Shown in pieces: positions 8,505-17,212 of a stretch of 64,000 nt of DNA. The position numbers were made by a program, and so were the translations under genes. Origin of the DNA: Chitinivorax sp. B (lineage in GTDB: Bacteria > Pseudomonadota > Gammaproteobacteria > Burkholderiales > SCOH01). A model generated the notes under the pieces. It had not been told where the DNA came from and searched no databases. It was given only the letters and a program-made list of their open reading frames with translations. The stretch lies in the NCBI RefSeq assembly GCF_005503445.1, contig NZ_SCOH01000007.1, forward strand, positions 62,001 to 126,000, given 5' to 3'. Position 1 is the stretch's first letter, and every line of letters starts with the position of its first letter.

Positions 8505-8960
8505 TCAGGCCAGCCAATAGCACACATCCGGTACACCCTCTTCATTATCGCTGCCATCGCCATAGCGGATGGCGACGAAACCATGGCGCTCATAAAATCG
8601 ACGGGCACCGTGGTTGTCGGCAAAGGTATACAACATCAATGGCCGGCCAGCACGGTTCATGGCGTGAGCAAGCAAGGTACTGCCAATGCCTTGACCGGTG
8701 ACGTCCGGTAACAGATAAAGTTGATCCAACCACCAGCCTTCCGCATGCTCATTCAACATGTAAAACCCGACGATGCGTGTGTCTTGCATGGCCACCATGA
8801 TGATGGCCGAACGAATCTGTTGGGTCAGCCATTGTTGAATGGACTCATCGCTATGCTTGAGGGGGGCATAGGGTAGGTATTCACGTCGTGACGCGGTGAA
8901 TACCCGCGTAATGTCGCCCGCATCGGCTTCGGTAGCCGGGCGTATGGTTAACGTGGACAT
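8505..8960 (-). CDS. GNAT family N-acetyltransferase
   Basis: A 151-residue GCN5-related acetyltransferase. The acetyl-CoA-binding motif A is visible as LLPDVTGQGIGSTLLAHAM, with the Q-x-x-G-x-G/A pattern, and NHGARRFYERHGF is the conserved C-terminal motif. The acceptor substrate cannot be predicted. Its start overlaps the end of the upstream SPOR gene by 13 bp, so it is the last gene of the birA-coaX-SPOR operon and is probably translated by coupling. Confidence 0.88.
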   Translation of the reverse strand: MSTLTIRPATEADAGDITRVFTASRREYLPYAPLKHSDESIQQWLTQQIRSAIIMVAMQDTRIVGFYMLNEHAEGWWLDQLYLLPDVTGQGIGSTLLAHAMNRAGRPLMLYTFADNHGARRFYERHGFVAIRYGDGSDNEEGVPDVCYWLA

Positions 8961-9688
8961 TCTGCCAGATTGACCTCGCTGCCCTTGATTTCTGCTGAGG
9001 CGCCAGCCAGCCGACTGCCGGTACCCTCGTCAGCTTGCGCGATGATCAGACTGGCGAAGCGAAGGGTATCACGTATACCAACACGTGCACTTTTCACCCC
9101 TTTTTCCTGTACCGCGTCCAGTCGTTGCCGGGCTGCATCCTGCGTGGAGTAAACACCCAGCGAGATGGCGTTGCGCCAACGACCTGCATCATTGACGATA
9201 AAGAAATCACGTTCAGACAATCCCAGCGCCTGCAGTTCTTCTGTTTTTTTCTGTGCATCGGATAATGACGACTGCGGCAGGATATACACCCAAAAGCGGG
9301 TTTTAGCCTCGATACGGGCATTGCCAAGTGGCTTGCCGATTTTCAAGGTATCCAGTAATTGTTTGGCACGTGGCAGGTCTGCCATTGGGATTGCGTCCCA
9401 ACGGATGCACTGCTGAGCGGACGCCATGTTTGCCGGTGTTTCGGCCACTTTGGTTGGAGTGGGTTGGGTTGTAATGGTTGCATCGGACGCAGGCGGTGTA
9501 ACCGGTGTTTCTACCGATTTCTCATCTTTGCCTGTGTCAGTCGTCATTGGGGCGGTGTCCGTAACCAATTTCACACTGTCGGCATGAAATTCGCGCTGGT
9601 GCCAATCCTGCACTGGTGGTTCAGAGAGATGGGTATAGCCGTATACCAACAGATTGGTAACAACCAGACCAAAAAACAGCCATTTCAT
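8948..9688 (-). CDS. Membrane-anchored SPOR-domain-like protein
   Basis: A 246-residue protein with one N-terminal transmembrane anchor (residues 2-19), a Thr/Pro-rich linker to about 85, and a C-terminal domain with SPOR-like features (RFWVYILPQSSLSDAQKKTE, RWRNAISLGVYSTQDAARQR). SPOR domains bind denuded septal peptidoglycan, which would place it in the periplasm at division sites. A gene like this often follows coaX in betaproteobacteria. Its ATG overlaps the coaX stop codon by 4 bp (ATGA), so it is translationally coupled. Exact role unknown. Confidence 0.8.
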   Translation of the reverse strand: MKWLFFGLVVTNLLVYGYTHLSEPPVQDWHQREFHADSVKLVTDTAPMTTDTGKDEKSVETPVTPPASDATITTQPTPTKVAETPANMASAQQCIRWDAIPMADLPRAKQLLDTLKIGKPLGNARIEAKTRFWVYILPQSSLSDAQKKTEELQALGLSERDFFIVNDAGRWRNAISLGVYSTQDAARQRLDAVQEKGVKSARVGIRDTLRFASLIIAQADEGTGSRLAGASAEIKGSEVNLAECPR

Positions 9689-10407
9689 TCGCGTACGATC
9701 CTTAGCAAACCTTCCAATACCAGATTATCGACCATGATGACCGTCAGTGAGAGGTGTGGTTGTAATAATGAGGCGTCACCGCCGGACAAGACACAACTGA
9801 CTGGTGGGAATCCGGCCTGCACCATTTCGTGCTGCATTCGGCCAATGGTGCCGATCAATGCTTGCATGATGCCCCCGTGGATGGCATCGGCCGTGTTGGT
9901 GGGGAAGGGAATATATTGTCCATCACGGCGACCAAGCTCCGCAGTTCCTTGCGCTAAGGCCTCTCGCATCAACCGAAACCCCGGCGCGATGATACCACCT
10001 AGAAAGTGGCCGTCGGCGGTCAATGCATCTACCGTCATGGCCGTTCCGATGTTGATTACCAGGCAATGTCCCTGAGTCAACTTGCGTGCGCCTAGCAGGG
10101 CGGCCCAACGATCTGGCCCAAGTTGCAATGGGTTGGTATAGCCGTTGTGTACATCCAATTGCTGGTGGGTCGGGGTCAGCCATTCAATCTTGTTGATGTG
10201 GCGGGCCAGCAGATCGGTCAATTGGGTTTTGACTGAGGTGCCCGCCACGTTGGCAGCCATGATACGCATGACGGGGGGCAGGTCAACCCATTGCAGAGCC
10301 AATTGCTCCAGCTGGTTCAGCAGGGCGTGGCCACGTGCTTGCCACGCATGGCCATCATGCAACGCCCATTTGACACGGGTATTGCCGGCATCAATCAAAA
10401 GCCACAT
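9685..10407 (-). CDS. coaX: Type III pantothenate kinase
   Basis: A 240-residue enzyme that phosphorylates pantothenate, the first step of coenzyme A synthesis; type III enzymes resist CoA feedback. The ASKHA-fold motifs are clear: LLIDAGNTRVKWAL at the N-terminus (phosphate-binding 1), GPDRWAALLGAR in the middle, and VINIGTAMTVDAL (phosphate-binding 2). I start at 10407, where this motif begins; the frame runs on upstream but encodes unrelated sequence. It follows birA by 38 bp, and this birA-coaX pairing is common in proteobacteria and Gram-positives. Confidence 0.95.
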   Translation of the reverse strand: MWLLIDAGNTRVKWALHDGHAWQARGHALLNQLEQLALQWVDLPPVMRIMAANVAGTSVKTQLTDLLARHINKIEWLTPTHQQLDVHNGYTNPLQLGPDRWAALLGARKLTQGHCLVINIGTAMTVDALTADGHFLGGIIAPGFRLMREALAQGTAELGRRDGQYIPFPTNTADAIHGGIMQALIGTIGRMQHEMVQAGFPPVSCVLSGGDASLLQPHLSLTVIMVDNLVLEGLLRIVRE

Positions 10408-10445
10408 GGTTTTCAGTTCATTGGTCAGTGTTAAGCGGAAGTAAC

Positions 10446-11435
10446 TCAGCGGCGCTGTCGCAAGCTCAGTTCCCCTGCATGAATACGTTCGATACCCGCT
10501 GCATCCTCCACGATCAGTGCGCCGTCCGCATCCACCCCGCGTACCAGTACCGTACGTCGAATGCCGGCGGGGGACAGCAAATCCACCACTTGCTGATGGA
10601 ACAGGTGTGCTGCCTGCCAATCGGCTTGGAGTGCAACAAAGCCTTTTTGTTCGAATGTCTGCATGACGTCGTCCAATGCCTGCAGGATACGTGCCAGGAC
10701 CAGATTGCGCGACACCGGTGGCGACAATGTACTGCTCAAATCCGTGACGACCTGATCGATGTTCGCTTGGGCTGTGGCCGACAACTTGCAGTTCAGGCCA
10801 ATACCTATCACCGCACAGGAAGGGCCCAGTGAATCCCCTTGCACTTCGATCAAGATACCAGCTAGCTTACGGCCATCCAGCAATACATCATTTGGCCACT
10901 TCAGGCCTGCCTGTCCGATACCTAGCGACTGCAACGCCTTGACCAACGCCAGACCGACCGCCAGGCTCAAGCCTGACAAATAGGAGACGCCTTGTTGAAA
11001 ACGCCATAACACGGAAAAAGCCAAGCTGCCACCTAACTCGCTAACCCAACTGCGACCTAGCCTGCCTCGACCTGCTGTTTGCTGTTCAGCGGCCAGGATG
11101 GTGCGGTGTGGTGCACCCAGTGAGGCCTGTTGCATCAGGACGGTATTGGTCGAGCCGATCTCATCCTGGATATGCAGATGAAACGGGGTGGTGTGCGGGC
11201 CAAGCGCCTGATTGATCTGTGCGGCATCCAGCCAGTCGATCGGCCGAGGCAGTCGATAACCGCGCCCTCGTACTGAATACAACGTGATGCCCGCAGCTTC
11301 GACACCTTGCAGGGCTTGCCAGATGCTGGCTCGCGACAGATTCAATAGCCGGGCCAGATCTTCCCCGGAATGGAATTGGCCGTCGGATAACAGGCGAAGG
11401 ACATTGAAACTATGTGCGTTCAAGGCTGGGTGCAA
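10446..11435 (-). CDS. birA: Bifunctional biotin-[acetyl-CoA-carboxylase] ligase / biotin operon repressor BirA
   Basis: A 329-residue protein with an N-terminal winged HTH (FHSGEDLARLLNLSRASIWQ, residues about 17-40) and a catalytic biotinoyl ligase domain. The biotinyl-AMP loop is GRGRLGRSWVSELGG and the KWPNDV motif is intact; a short C-terminal SH3-like domain follows. It makes biotinyl-5'-AMP and transfers biotin to the acetyl-CoA carboxylase carrier protein. The retained HTH implies it can also repress biotin genes, though no bio operon is in this window. It heads an operon with coaX, the SPOR protein and a GNAT. Confidence 0.95.
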   Translation of the reverse strand: MHPALNAHSFNVLRLLSDGQFHSGEDLARLLNLSRASIWQALQGVEAAGITLYSVRGRGYRLPRPIDWLDAAQINQALGPHTTPFHLHIQDEIGSTNTVLMQQASLGAPHRTILAAEQQTAGRGRLGRSWVSELGGSLAFSVLWRFQQGVSYLSGLSLAVGLALVKALQSLGIGQAGLKWPNDVLLDGRKLAGILIEVQGDSLGPSCAVIGIGLNCKLSATAQANIDQVVTDLSSTLSPPVSRNLVLARILQALDDVMQTFEQKGFVALQADWQAAHLFHQQVVDLLSPAGIRRTVLVRGVDADGALIVEDAAGIERIHAGELSLRQRR

Positions 11436-11699
11436 GGTAGCGGTTGATCAGGTGCGGAATGTTAGCACAGCAAGGGTATCTGGCTGTTGCCAGTACACCA
11501 CGGGGCTTGACCGTCCATCCAATTGCAATGGGGAAAAGGTCAATATCTGCAAACGGTGGGCTGATCAACGCTGACTGATGGCGGGTCGAATCGATTCATG
11601 CACTTCTCAACATTCCATTCTCCGTTCCATCATGGTGCATTCGGTGGTGGTGGCTGTTCGGCCCGGTGCGTGGGGACTGGCCTTGAAACGGTTGCCTGG

Positions 11700-11925
11700 C
11701 AGGGAGTGCTGGCTGGCCAGCACGATAGAACATCTTGTGAATCAGCAGCGTTTTATGAAGGATATCAAGGTGGCATGGTATCTGCTTCAGTTGGGTTGAG
11801 ACTTGTGTAGGTCTCCTCCAAACTAAGCTGGGGTGAACCAGGCTGTGACAGCTGGATTACCACCCATACCAAGGCGTCCTGGTTATCCTGTCAATTACAG
11901 GGTAATCATGGACGCCTTTTTTTGC
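11700..11925 (+). ncRNA. Candidate small RNA ending in an orphan intrinsic terminator
   Basis: Four stems follow one another on the plus strand: GTGCTGG-ctgg-CCAGCAC (11706-11723), GAGAC...GTCTC (11798-11815), a CCAG...CTGG stem with a bulge (around 11838-11855), and a long terminator (11871-11918) followed by seven Ts. No plus-strand gene precedes the terminator, so something non-coding or a very small gene is presumably transcribed here. The 5' end is unknown and no known RNA family is recognised. Confidence 0.35.
11871..11923 (+). terminator. Strong intrinsic terminator with no upstream gene
   Basis: AAGGCGTCC (11871-11879) pairs perfectly with GGACGCCTT (11910-11918), and inside it TTATCCTGT pairs with ACAGGGTAA around CAATT. 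A run of Ts continues to 11923. The T-tract is on the plus strand only, so it cannot serve birA on the minus strand. Confidence 0.8.
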
Positions 11926-12118
11926 CAAGTGATCTGAGAATTGGGTGACGTTCGAAAGCGGCGCCATCTGCAATGCCAACATGTTCCCGTCTGCATGCAG
12001 GAATTCCTTATCAAGTCGTGGCGGTGTATTGAAAAGGCTCGCTGATGACTTGGTGATAAGTGATGGGAATGGGCTTGAATTGCAGTATTTATTTACTAAG
12101 TGCGTATATTCAAAATGA

Positions 12119-12143
12119 TGTTAATTAACACTTTGATTATAAT
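12119..12143 (+). promoter_or_regulatory. Possible promoter of the CHASE3 kinase operon
   Basis: A perfect palindrome, TGTTAATTAACA (12119-12130), is followed by TATAAT (12138-12143), a consensus -10. The -35 region at the right distance is poor, which would suit an activator-dependent promoter with the palindrome as a binding site. Confidence 0.35.
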
Positions 12144-12192
12144 GGGTAAATTATCACGTATGACTGTGCTTTTGCATTGATTTGGCAAGGCC

Positions 12193-13758
12193 GTGAGGCT
12201 ATACCGGAAAAGAGTGAATTCTGGTCTGGGAGTTGATGTGCTGCACAAATACGGCCTTCGCCTGTTTGTTGGCGGGTTTGGCTTGTCGGTGATTTTGCTG
12301 ATGATCCTGGCCGTCATCACTACCCGGCAATTTGTTGCATTCAATGCACATATGCAATGGGTATCGCATACCAAAGATGTCCTGCGAGCATTTGAAGATG
12401 TCGAAGCTGGTCTACGCGATTCGGTTCTCGCAGGCAGGGAATTTCTCACTACAGGCAGGCCGGAAGCGCGCCGTGACTTTGACGCCGGGACTGTCCACTA
12501 TGTGCAGGCCATGAATCGTGTTCGTGACCTGACAGCCGATAACGAGGTGCAACAGAAAAATATTGACGAATTGTCCCCTGCCTTGGCTGGGCGGATCGCG
12601 TTGTGGCGCGAGCAAATGGAACAACGGGGGCAGCCTGGAATGGATTTAGCCCGCGCCATGCGTCAAGTTACATTGGGTGATTTGCACAAGCAGTTGTTGA
12701 AACTGAAATATGCCGAACACGACATGCTGAGCGAGCGGATTGGTACGTCAATCGCTGGTGCCGGGGCTAGTGAACGGTTAGTGATCATTGGCAGTGGCAT
12801 GGTGTTGTTCATGCTGCTGATTGCCTTTGTATCAATGTGGCTGCAGTTTACCCAGCGTCTGAAAGTGGAAACCGCCTTGCAGCAGGCGAATGCTGAACTG
12901 GAATCACGCGTCAAACAACGTACTGAAGAATTGGCCTTTGCCAACGAGCTGCTCAGGCAAGAGATTGGCGACCACCTGGTGGCGCAGCGGCAGATCAGTG
13001 AATTGAATATGTCGCTGGAGGCTAGAGTGGCAGAACGAACTCAACAACTGGCGGCCGCCAACAAAGAGCTGGAGAGCTTCAGCTATTCGGTATCGCACGA
13101 TCTGCGTACACCGCTACGGGCTATTGCGGGCTATTCCCGTATGTTGAAAGAGCGGATGAAAGATCGTATGGATGATGAGGATCTGCGGTTGATTGGCGTG
13201 ATTGTCGACAGTGGACAGAAAATGGGCAATCTGATTGACGATCTGCTCACCTTTTCGCGCTTGGGGCGCACCCCGTTGAATAAGACGCGGATCGATATGA
13301 CACAACTGGTCACCGAAGTGCTGCATGACCTGCAACAGGAACATGACAGGGTGCAGCTACAAGTGGTGATCGAACCGCTACCCTTTGCTGCAGGGGACCG
13401 GACCTTGCTGAAACAGGTCTGGGTCAACCTGTTGTCGAATGCTATCAAGTTTTCAGCAGGGCAAGCCGAACCACATATTGAGGTCCGTGGGAGAGAGACC
13501 GATTCGGCAACAGAGTATGAAGTCAGTGACAATGGCGCAGGTTTCGACATGCGCTATGTCGAAAAATTGTTCGGTGTTTTTCAGCGGCTTCATCAAGTCG
13601 ACGAGTTCCCAGGAACAGGTGTCGGCCTGGCGATCGTACACCGTGTCATTGCACGCCATGGTGGTACCGTCATGGCTGAAGGAGAAATCGACAAGGGGGC
13701 TTGCTTCCGTTTCATATTGCCTAAGGAGAAAATCGTTGAGCGAGTATACGCAGGTTGA
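12193..13758 (+). CDS. CHASE3-domain sensor histidine kinase
   Basis: About 520 residues. GTG codons at 12193, 12214 and 12238 are all in frame; 12238 has the best Shine-Dalgarno (GGGAG), so the true protein may be 15 residues shorter. Order: transmembrane helix (about 22-43), periplasmic CHASE3 domain (45-190), second helix (about 192-213), coiled coil, HisKA with [12 protein letters not shown] (phospho-acceptor His302), and HATPase with N box [10 protein letters not shown] and DNGAGFD. This layout matches kinases related to bacteriophytochrome-type Rcp partners. The next gene, a single-domain receiver, overlaps its end by 23 bp, so the two are surely a pair. The signal sensed is unknown. 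Confidence 0.9.
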   Translation: MRLYRKRVNSGLGVDVLHKYGLRLFVGGFGLSVILLMILAVITTRQFVAFNAHMQWVSHTKDVLRAFEDVEAGLRDSVLAGREFLTTGRPEARRDFDAGTVHYVQAMNRVRDLTADNEVQQKNIDELSPALAGRIALWREQMEQRGQPGMDLARAMRQVTLGDLHKQLLKLKYAEHDMLSERIGTSIAGAGASERLVIIGSGMVLFMLLIAFVSMWLQFTQRLKVETALQQANAELESRVKQRTEELAFANELLRQEIGDHLVAQRQISELNMSLEARVAERTQQLAAANKELESFSYSVSHDLRTPLRAIAGYSRMLKERMKDRMDDEDLRLIGVIVDSGQKMGNLIDDLLTFSRLGRTPLNKTRIDMTQLVTEVLHDLQQEHDRVQLQVVIEPLPFAAGDRTLLKQVWVNLLSNAIKFSAGQAEPHIEVRGRETDSATEYEVSDNGAGFDMRYVEKLFGVFQRLHQVDEFPGTGVGLAIVHRVIARHGGTVMAEGEIDKGACFRFILPKEKIVERVYAG

Positions 13759-14191
13759 AGTGCTGTTGGTGGAAGATAATCCGACCGATGCGGAACTGAC
13801 CCTGCATGCCCTGCGGAAAATCAACATTGCCAATCGCATGTTGTGGCTGAAGGATGGTGCGGAAGCACTGGATTATATTTTTGGTAGCGATTCTGCAGGT
13901 CATCCACAGCATTTGAACTTGCCCCGGCTGGTGCTGTTGGACCTCAAGTTGCCCAAGGTGGATGGCGTGGAAGTATTACGTCGTTTGAAAGAGGATGACC
14001 GCACCCGGGCTATTCCGGTCGTGATGTTGACCTCGTCCGCCGAAGAGCAGGATGTGATTGAGTCTTACCGGCTTGGTGTGAATAGCTATATTGTCAAACC
14101 GGTAGATTTCGACGTGTTTGTCGAAACCGTATCTCGTGTCGGCTTTTACTGGATGCTGGTCAATCGGGAGCCGCTGATAGGGGGCAGTTGA
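13736..14191 (+). CDS. Single-domain response regulator, Rcp1-like, TTG start
   Basis: A 151-residue receiver domain without an output domain. The start is decided by the ribosome-binding site: AAGGAG at 13723-13728 lies 7 bases before TTG at 13736, while the frame has no ATG or GTG start near. Key residues are the acidic pair in [15 protein letters not shown], phospho-acceptor Asp69 in [13 protein letters not shown], the Thr/Ser of [12 protein letters not shown] and Lys121 in YIVKPVDF. The Rcp1 type is normally paired with light- or redox-sensing kinases and passes phosphate on. Here it overlaps the kinase upstream by 23 bp and the EAL protein downstream by 1 bp (TGATG), suggesting a three-step relay. 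Confidence 0.88.
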   Translation: MSEYTQVEVLLVEDNPTDAELTLHALRKINIANRMLWLKDGAEALDYIFGSDSAGHPQHLNLPRLVLLDLKLPKVDGVEVLRRLKEDDRTRAIPVVMLTSSAEEQDVIESYRLGVNSYIVKPVDFDVFVETVSRVGFYWMLVNREPLIGGS

Positions 14192-16788
14192 TGGCAAAAA
14201 CCCCGCTAAAGACCTTATTGGTAGAGGATGCAGTCACTGACGCCGAGCTGATCCTTTACGAACTGCGCCATGGTGGAATCGAGTGCGAAGCACGCCGTGT
14301 CGAAACCGAAGAGATGCTGACCAGGCAGTTGCATGAATTCAGGCCGGATCTGGTGTTATCCGATTTTTCACTGCCGCATCTGGATGGGGGCAGGGCATTG
14401 GACACAGTCCGTCGTTTTTCGTCGGATATCCCGTTTGTGTTCGTGTCAGGCACGATTGGCGAAGAACGAGCATTTGATTTGATGCGGCGTGGGGCGACCG
14501 ATTACGTGATCAAGACCAATCTTGACCGTTTGACCCCTGTCATTCGCCGAGCCCTACAGGAGACAGCTGAGCGTAAGGCGCGAAAGCTGGCTGAAGAGCG
14601 ACTGGCGGAAAGTGAACGGCATTTTCGTTTGCTGGTGGATGGCCTGCGTGATTACGCACTGGTATTACTGGATGCCGAAGGCCAAGTAATGAGCTGGAAC
14701 CGGGGAGCCAGCCGGCTATATGGTTACAGCCAAGAGCAGGCCACCGGGAAGCATCTGTCACTGCTGTATGGTCCCGAAGACGACATGCGTGCAGCTCATC
14801 AGCTGATTGAGGCTGCGAATAACGGCCGTAGTGAAGACGAGTGTTGGCAGCGGCGGCAGGATGGCCATCACTTTTGGGCAAATGCTGTGACTACACGGCT
14901 TGCTGGCGATGGTGAGCAACCGGCCTACTTTGCGCATATTGTTCGCGATCTGACCGAGCAACGGGAGCAGGAGCTCAAGATTGCGCGTCTGAACCGTTTG
15001 TATGCCGTGCTGTCAGGTATCAACTCCATCATCGTCCGTTGTCGTGACCGACAAAATCTGTTGATTGAGGTATGTCATATCGCCGTCAGCCAGGGTAATT
15101 TTGCGATGGCCTGGGTTGGGCTGAAGGAGAACGACCGGTTGCAACCTGTTGCCTGGCTGGGCAGTGACGAGGCCATTCTGCGGAATGCCTGTCAGCATTT
15201 GGCCTCCAATTGTGCGGCACTTACCGCCATGCAACAGCTCAGACCCGTGTTGAATAATCATTTCCCATGTGACGACGACGGTGGCCAAACCCTGCCGATC
15301 GAAATCATTGAGCGCTGTGGATTTCGGTCCAGTGTTGCCTTGCCGTTGGTTGTGGATGGTGAGGGGATTGGGGTGCTGGAGCTGTATTCCAACGAGCCTG
15401 CGTTCTTCAATCAGGATGAAATGCGTCTGTTGCTAGATCTGGCAGGCGATATCTGGTTCGCCCTCGAATACATTTCCCGTGAGGAGAAGCTCGATTATCT
15501 GGCGTTTTATGATGCCTTGACCGGCCTGCCCAATCGAAGGTTGTGCGGTGATCGGGTCAACCAGCTGGTGCATGGGCTGGCAGAGCATCATTCGCTGGCC
15601 CTGATTTTGCTGGATGTTGAACGCTTCCATTTCGTCAACGACACATTCGGCCGCCATCAAGGTGACCAATTGTTGAAAGTCCTGGCGACCCGGTTGGTCG
15701 AAACGACAGGTGAACCTCATTTCATTTCGCGGTTGGGAACAGACTGCTTTGGCGTCGTTTTGAGTGCCGTGACCAGCGAAGCTGATGTGGCTCGCTTTCT
15801 GAAAGAGCGTCTTTTCCCACTCTTTTCCAAACCGTTTCAGGTTCGTGAGCAAGAGTTGCGCATTTCGGTCAAGATTGGCGTGGCATTGGCACCTGGAGAT
15901 GGTAATGATGCGGAGGGGTTGTTCTCCAGTGCTGAAGCTGCGCTAAAAAAGGCCAAGGCATCGGCAGAGCCTTATCTGTTCTATCGGCCCAAGATGCAAG
16001 AGCGTATTGCCGAGCGCTTGGCAATCGAAAGTGGTTTGCGTCGAGCGTTGGCCGAAGATCACTTTGTTCTTTACTACCAACCTAAGCTGGATTTCAACAC
16101 ACTGCAGATTGTGGGACTGGAGGCATTGATCCGCTGGCAACATCCGGAGCAGGGTTTGATTCAGCCATCTCGTTTCATTCCAATTCTTGAAGAAACCGGG
16201 TTGATTCTGAAGGTCGGGGAGTGGGCGTTACATCGTGCTTTGGTTGATGCCGCCAGTTTGTCTCAACAGGGTGTGCGGGTACCTCGCATTGCAGTCAACG
16301 TGTCGTCGCTGCAATTACGGCAGGATGAGTTTGTGCAGATCATCGCACGGTTGGTGCATGAGCAGCATGCCGCGTCAGTGCTTGATCTGGAAATCACCGA
16401 AAGTCTGCTGATGGAGGACGTCGATACCAATATCGACAAGCTTGAGGCACTGCGCAAGTTAGGAGTGAAGATCATGATTGACGACTTTGGCACGGGCTAT
16501 TCCTCACTCAGTTATATTGCCCGCTTGCCAGTCGATGCCTTGAAGATCGACCGTTCCTTTGTCGAAAACATGACCGAGAGTGCCAACAGCCTGAGCATTG
16601 TTACATCGGTGATTTCACTGGCGCACTCGCTGAACTTCAAGGTGATTGCGGAGGGGGTGGAAACCGAAGAGCAAGCCAAGTTCCTGCGATTGTTGCGTTG
16701 TGATCAGGTCCAGGGTTATTTGTATGGCCGACCAGAGCCACTGGCCGTCATTGCAGACCGATTGATTACCAACGCGATACAACGCTGA
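14191..16788 (+). CDS. REC-PAS-GAF-GGDEF(degenerate)-EAL cyclic-di-GMP phosphodiesterase
   Basis: An 865-residue signalling protein. Order: receiver (1-125, phospho-acceptor Asp58 in LVLSDFSLPHLDG), PAS (about 145-250), GAF (about 275-425), GGDEF-like (about 430-595) and EAL (about 615-860). The GGDEF signature is replaced by GTDCF (516-520), so diguanylate cyclase activity is unlikely; it may bind GTP as a regulator. The EAL domain keeps Glu644 (LEALIRW), LDLEITES, and the Asp pair 764-765 in IDDFGTGYSSL, so it should hydrolyse c-di-GMP. The ATG at 14191 overlaps the stop codon of the receiver gene. Its own receiver suggests control by the upstream kinase. Confidence 0.92.
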   Translation: MAKTPLKTLLVEDAVTDAELILYELRHGGIECEARRVETEEMLTRQLHEFRPDLVLSDFSLPHLDGGRALDTVRRFSSDIPFVFVSGTIGEERAFDLMRRGATDYVIKTNLDRLTPVIRRALQETAERKARKLAEERLAESERHFRLLVDGLRDYALVLLDAEGQVMSWNRGASRLYGYSQEQATGKHLSLLYGPEDDMRAAHQLIEAANNGRSEDECWQRRQDGHHFWANAVTTRLAGDGEQPAYFAHIVRDLTEQREQELKIARLNRLYAVLSGINSIIVRCRDRQNLLIEVCHIAVSQGNFAMAWVGLKENDRLQPVAWLGSDEAILRNACQHLASNCAALTAMQQLRPVLNNHFPCDDDGGQTLPIEIIERCGFRSSVALPLVVDGEGIGVLELYSNEPAFFNQDEMRLLLDLAGDIWFALEYISREEKLDYLAFYDALTGLPNRRLCGDRVNQLVHGLAEHHSLALILLDVERFHFVNDTFGRHQGDQLLKVLATRLVETTGEPHFISRLGTDCFGVVLSAVTSEADVARFLKERLFPLFSKPFQVREQELRISVKIGVALAPGDGNDAEGLFSSAEAALKKAKASAEPYLFYRPKMQERIAERLAIESGLRRALAEDHFVLYYQPKLDFNTLQIVGLEALIRWQHPEQGLIQPSRFIPILEETGLILKVGEWALHRALVDAASLSQQGVRVPRIAVNVSSLQLRQDEFVQIIARLVHEQHAASVLDLEITESLLMEDVDTNIDKLEALRKLGVKIMIDDFGTGYSSLSYIARLPVDALKIDRSFVENMTESANSLSIVTSVISLAHSLNFKVIAEGVETEEQAKFLRLLRCDQVQGYLYGRPEPLAVIADRLITNAIQR

Positions 16789-16899
16789 GCATTCCCTTCT
16801 GGGTGAATCTAACCCTACCCCGTGCCAACCCCCAGATTCCTGTTCGAAATCGATATTGTTCATTCCTTCTGGTGTTGACTATCTCATCGGATCAGCCAT

Positions 16900-16990
16900 G
16901 GTGCATCGCGGCAACATAGTCTGCTTTTGCACAAGCTTGTCTCTGTCATGTCGCTTGGCAGCGTCATCCTGTGCACCATTTCGGGTAGTG
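16900..16990. promoter_or_regulatory. Possible NtrC-like enhancer half-sites
   Basis: GGTGCA (16900-16905) and TGCACC (16972-16977, followed by a weak GGTAGT) match the halves of the NtrC consensus TGCACC-N5-GGTGCA. They lie about 170-260 bases before the predicted start of transcription, a usual distance for sigma-54 enhancers. No complete palindrome is present, so this is tentative. Confidence 0.3.
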
Positions 16991-17138
16991 TTGACCATGT
17001 GTCAGTTGCTGAAGTTGCGTATGAATAGTGCATTGCAGCAAAACAGTGCACTTTGACTGTGCGGTCATCCAGCCACCTTAGCAAATTTATGTTTGCATAT
17101 GTAATTGAAATTATTGAAAAAATTATAGATATGGAAAG

Positions 17139-17154
17139 TGGCACGTCCCTTGCT
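17139..17154 (+). promoter_or_regulatory. Sigma-54 (RpoN) promoter of nirBD
   Basis: TGGCACG-tccc-TTGCT matches the sigma-54 consensus (TGGCACG-N4-TTGCW) at every position, with GG at 17140-17141 and GC at 17152-17153, exactly ten bases apart. Transcription would start near 17165, about 48 bases before the nirB ATG. It implies control by an enhancer-binding protein, most likely NtrC under nitrogen limitation. Confidence 0.85.
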
Positions 17155-17212
17155 AACTCATTGGCAGGTGTCGAGTTATGTGCTCGTCAAAGGGGAAATC
17201 AGGGAGTGTGTC

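Larger units (their letters stand above)
11436..12192. other. 757-bp intergenic region between birA and the CHASE3 kinase gene
   Basis: No gene is convincing here; short frames at 11578-11810 have no recognisable product. The plus strand holds a chain of hairpins ending in a strong terminator (11706-11923), described as a possible small RNA. From about 12080 the DNA turns AT-rich, with the 12-bp palindrome TGTTAATTAACA (12119-12130) and a TATAAT (12138-12143), a likely promoter for the kinase operon. Confidence 0.5.
16789..17212. other. 424-bp regulatory region upstream of nirB
   Basis: No gene is seen. The region carries a near-perfect sigma-54 promoter (17139-17154) preceded by an AT-rich stretch (17085-17135) suited to DNA bending, and GGTGCA/TGCACC half-sites at 16900-16905 and 16972-16977, which resemble NtrC enhancer halves. 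Confidence 0.5.

Noticed and set aside
11578-11810. Two overlapping small open frames in the birA-kinase gap
   Set aside because: Neither encodes a recognisable protein; a small RNA seems a better reading of the orphan terminator, though a tiny gene is not fully excluded.
16789-17212. FNR/ANR box for nirB
   Set aside because: No TTGAT-N4-ATCAA palindrome was seen; the sigma-54 promoter explains the region better.
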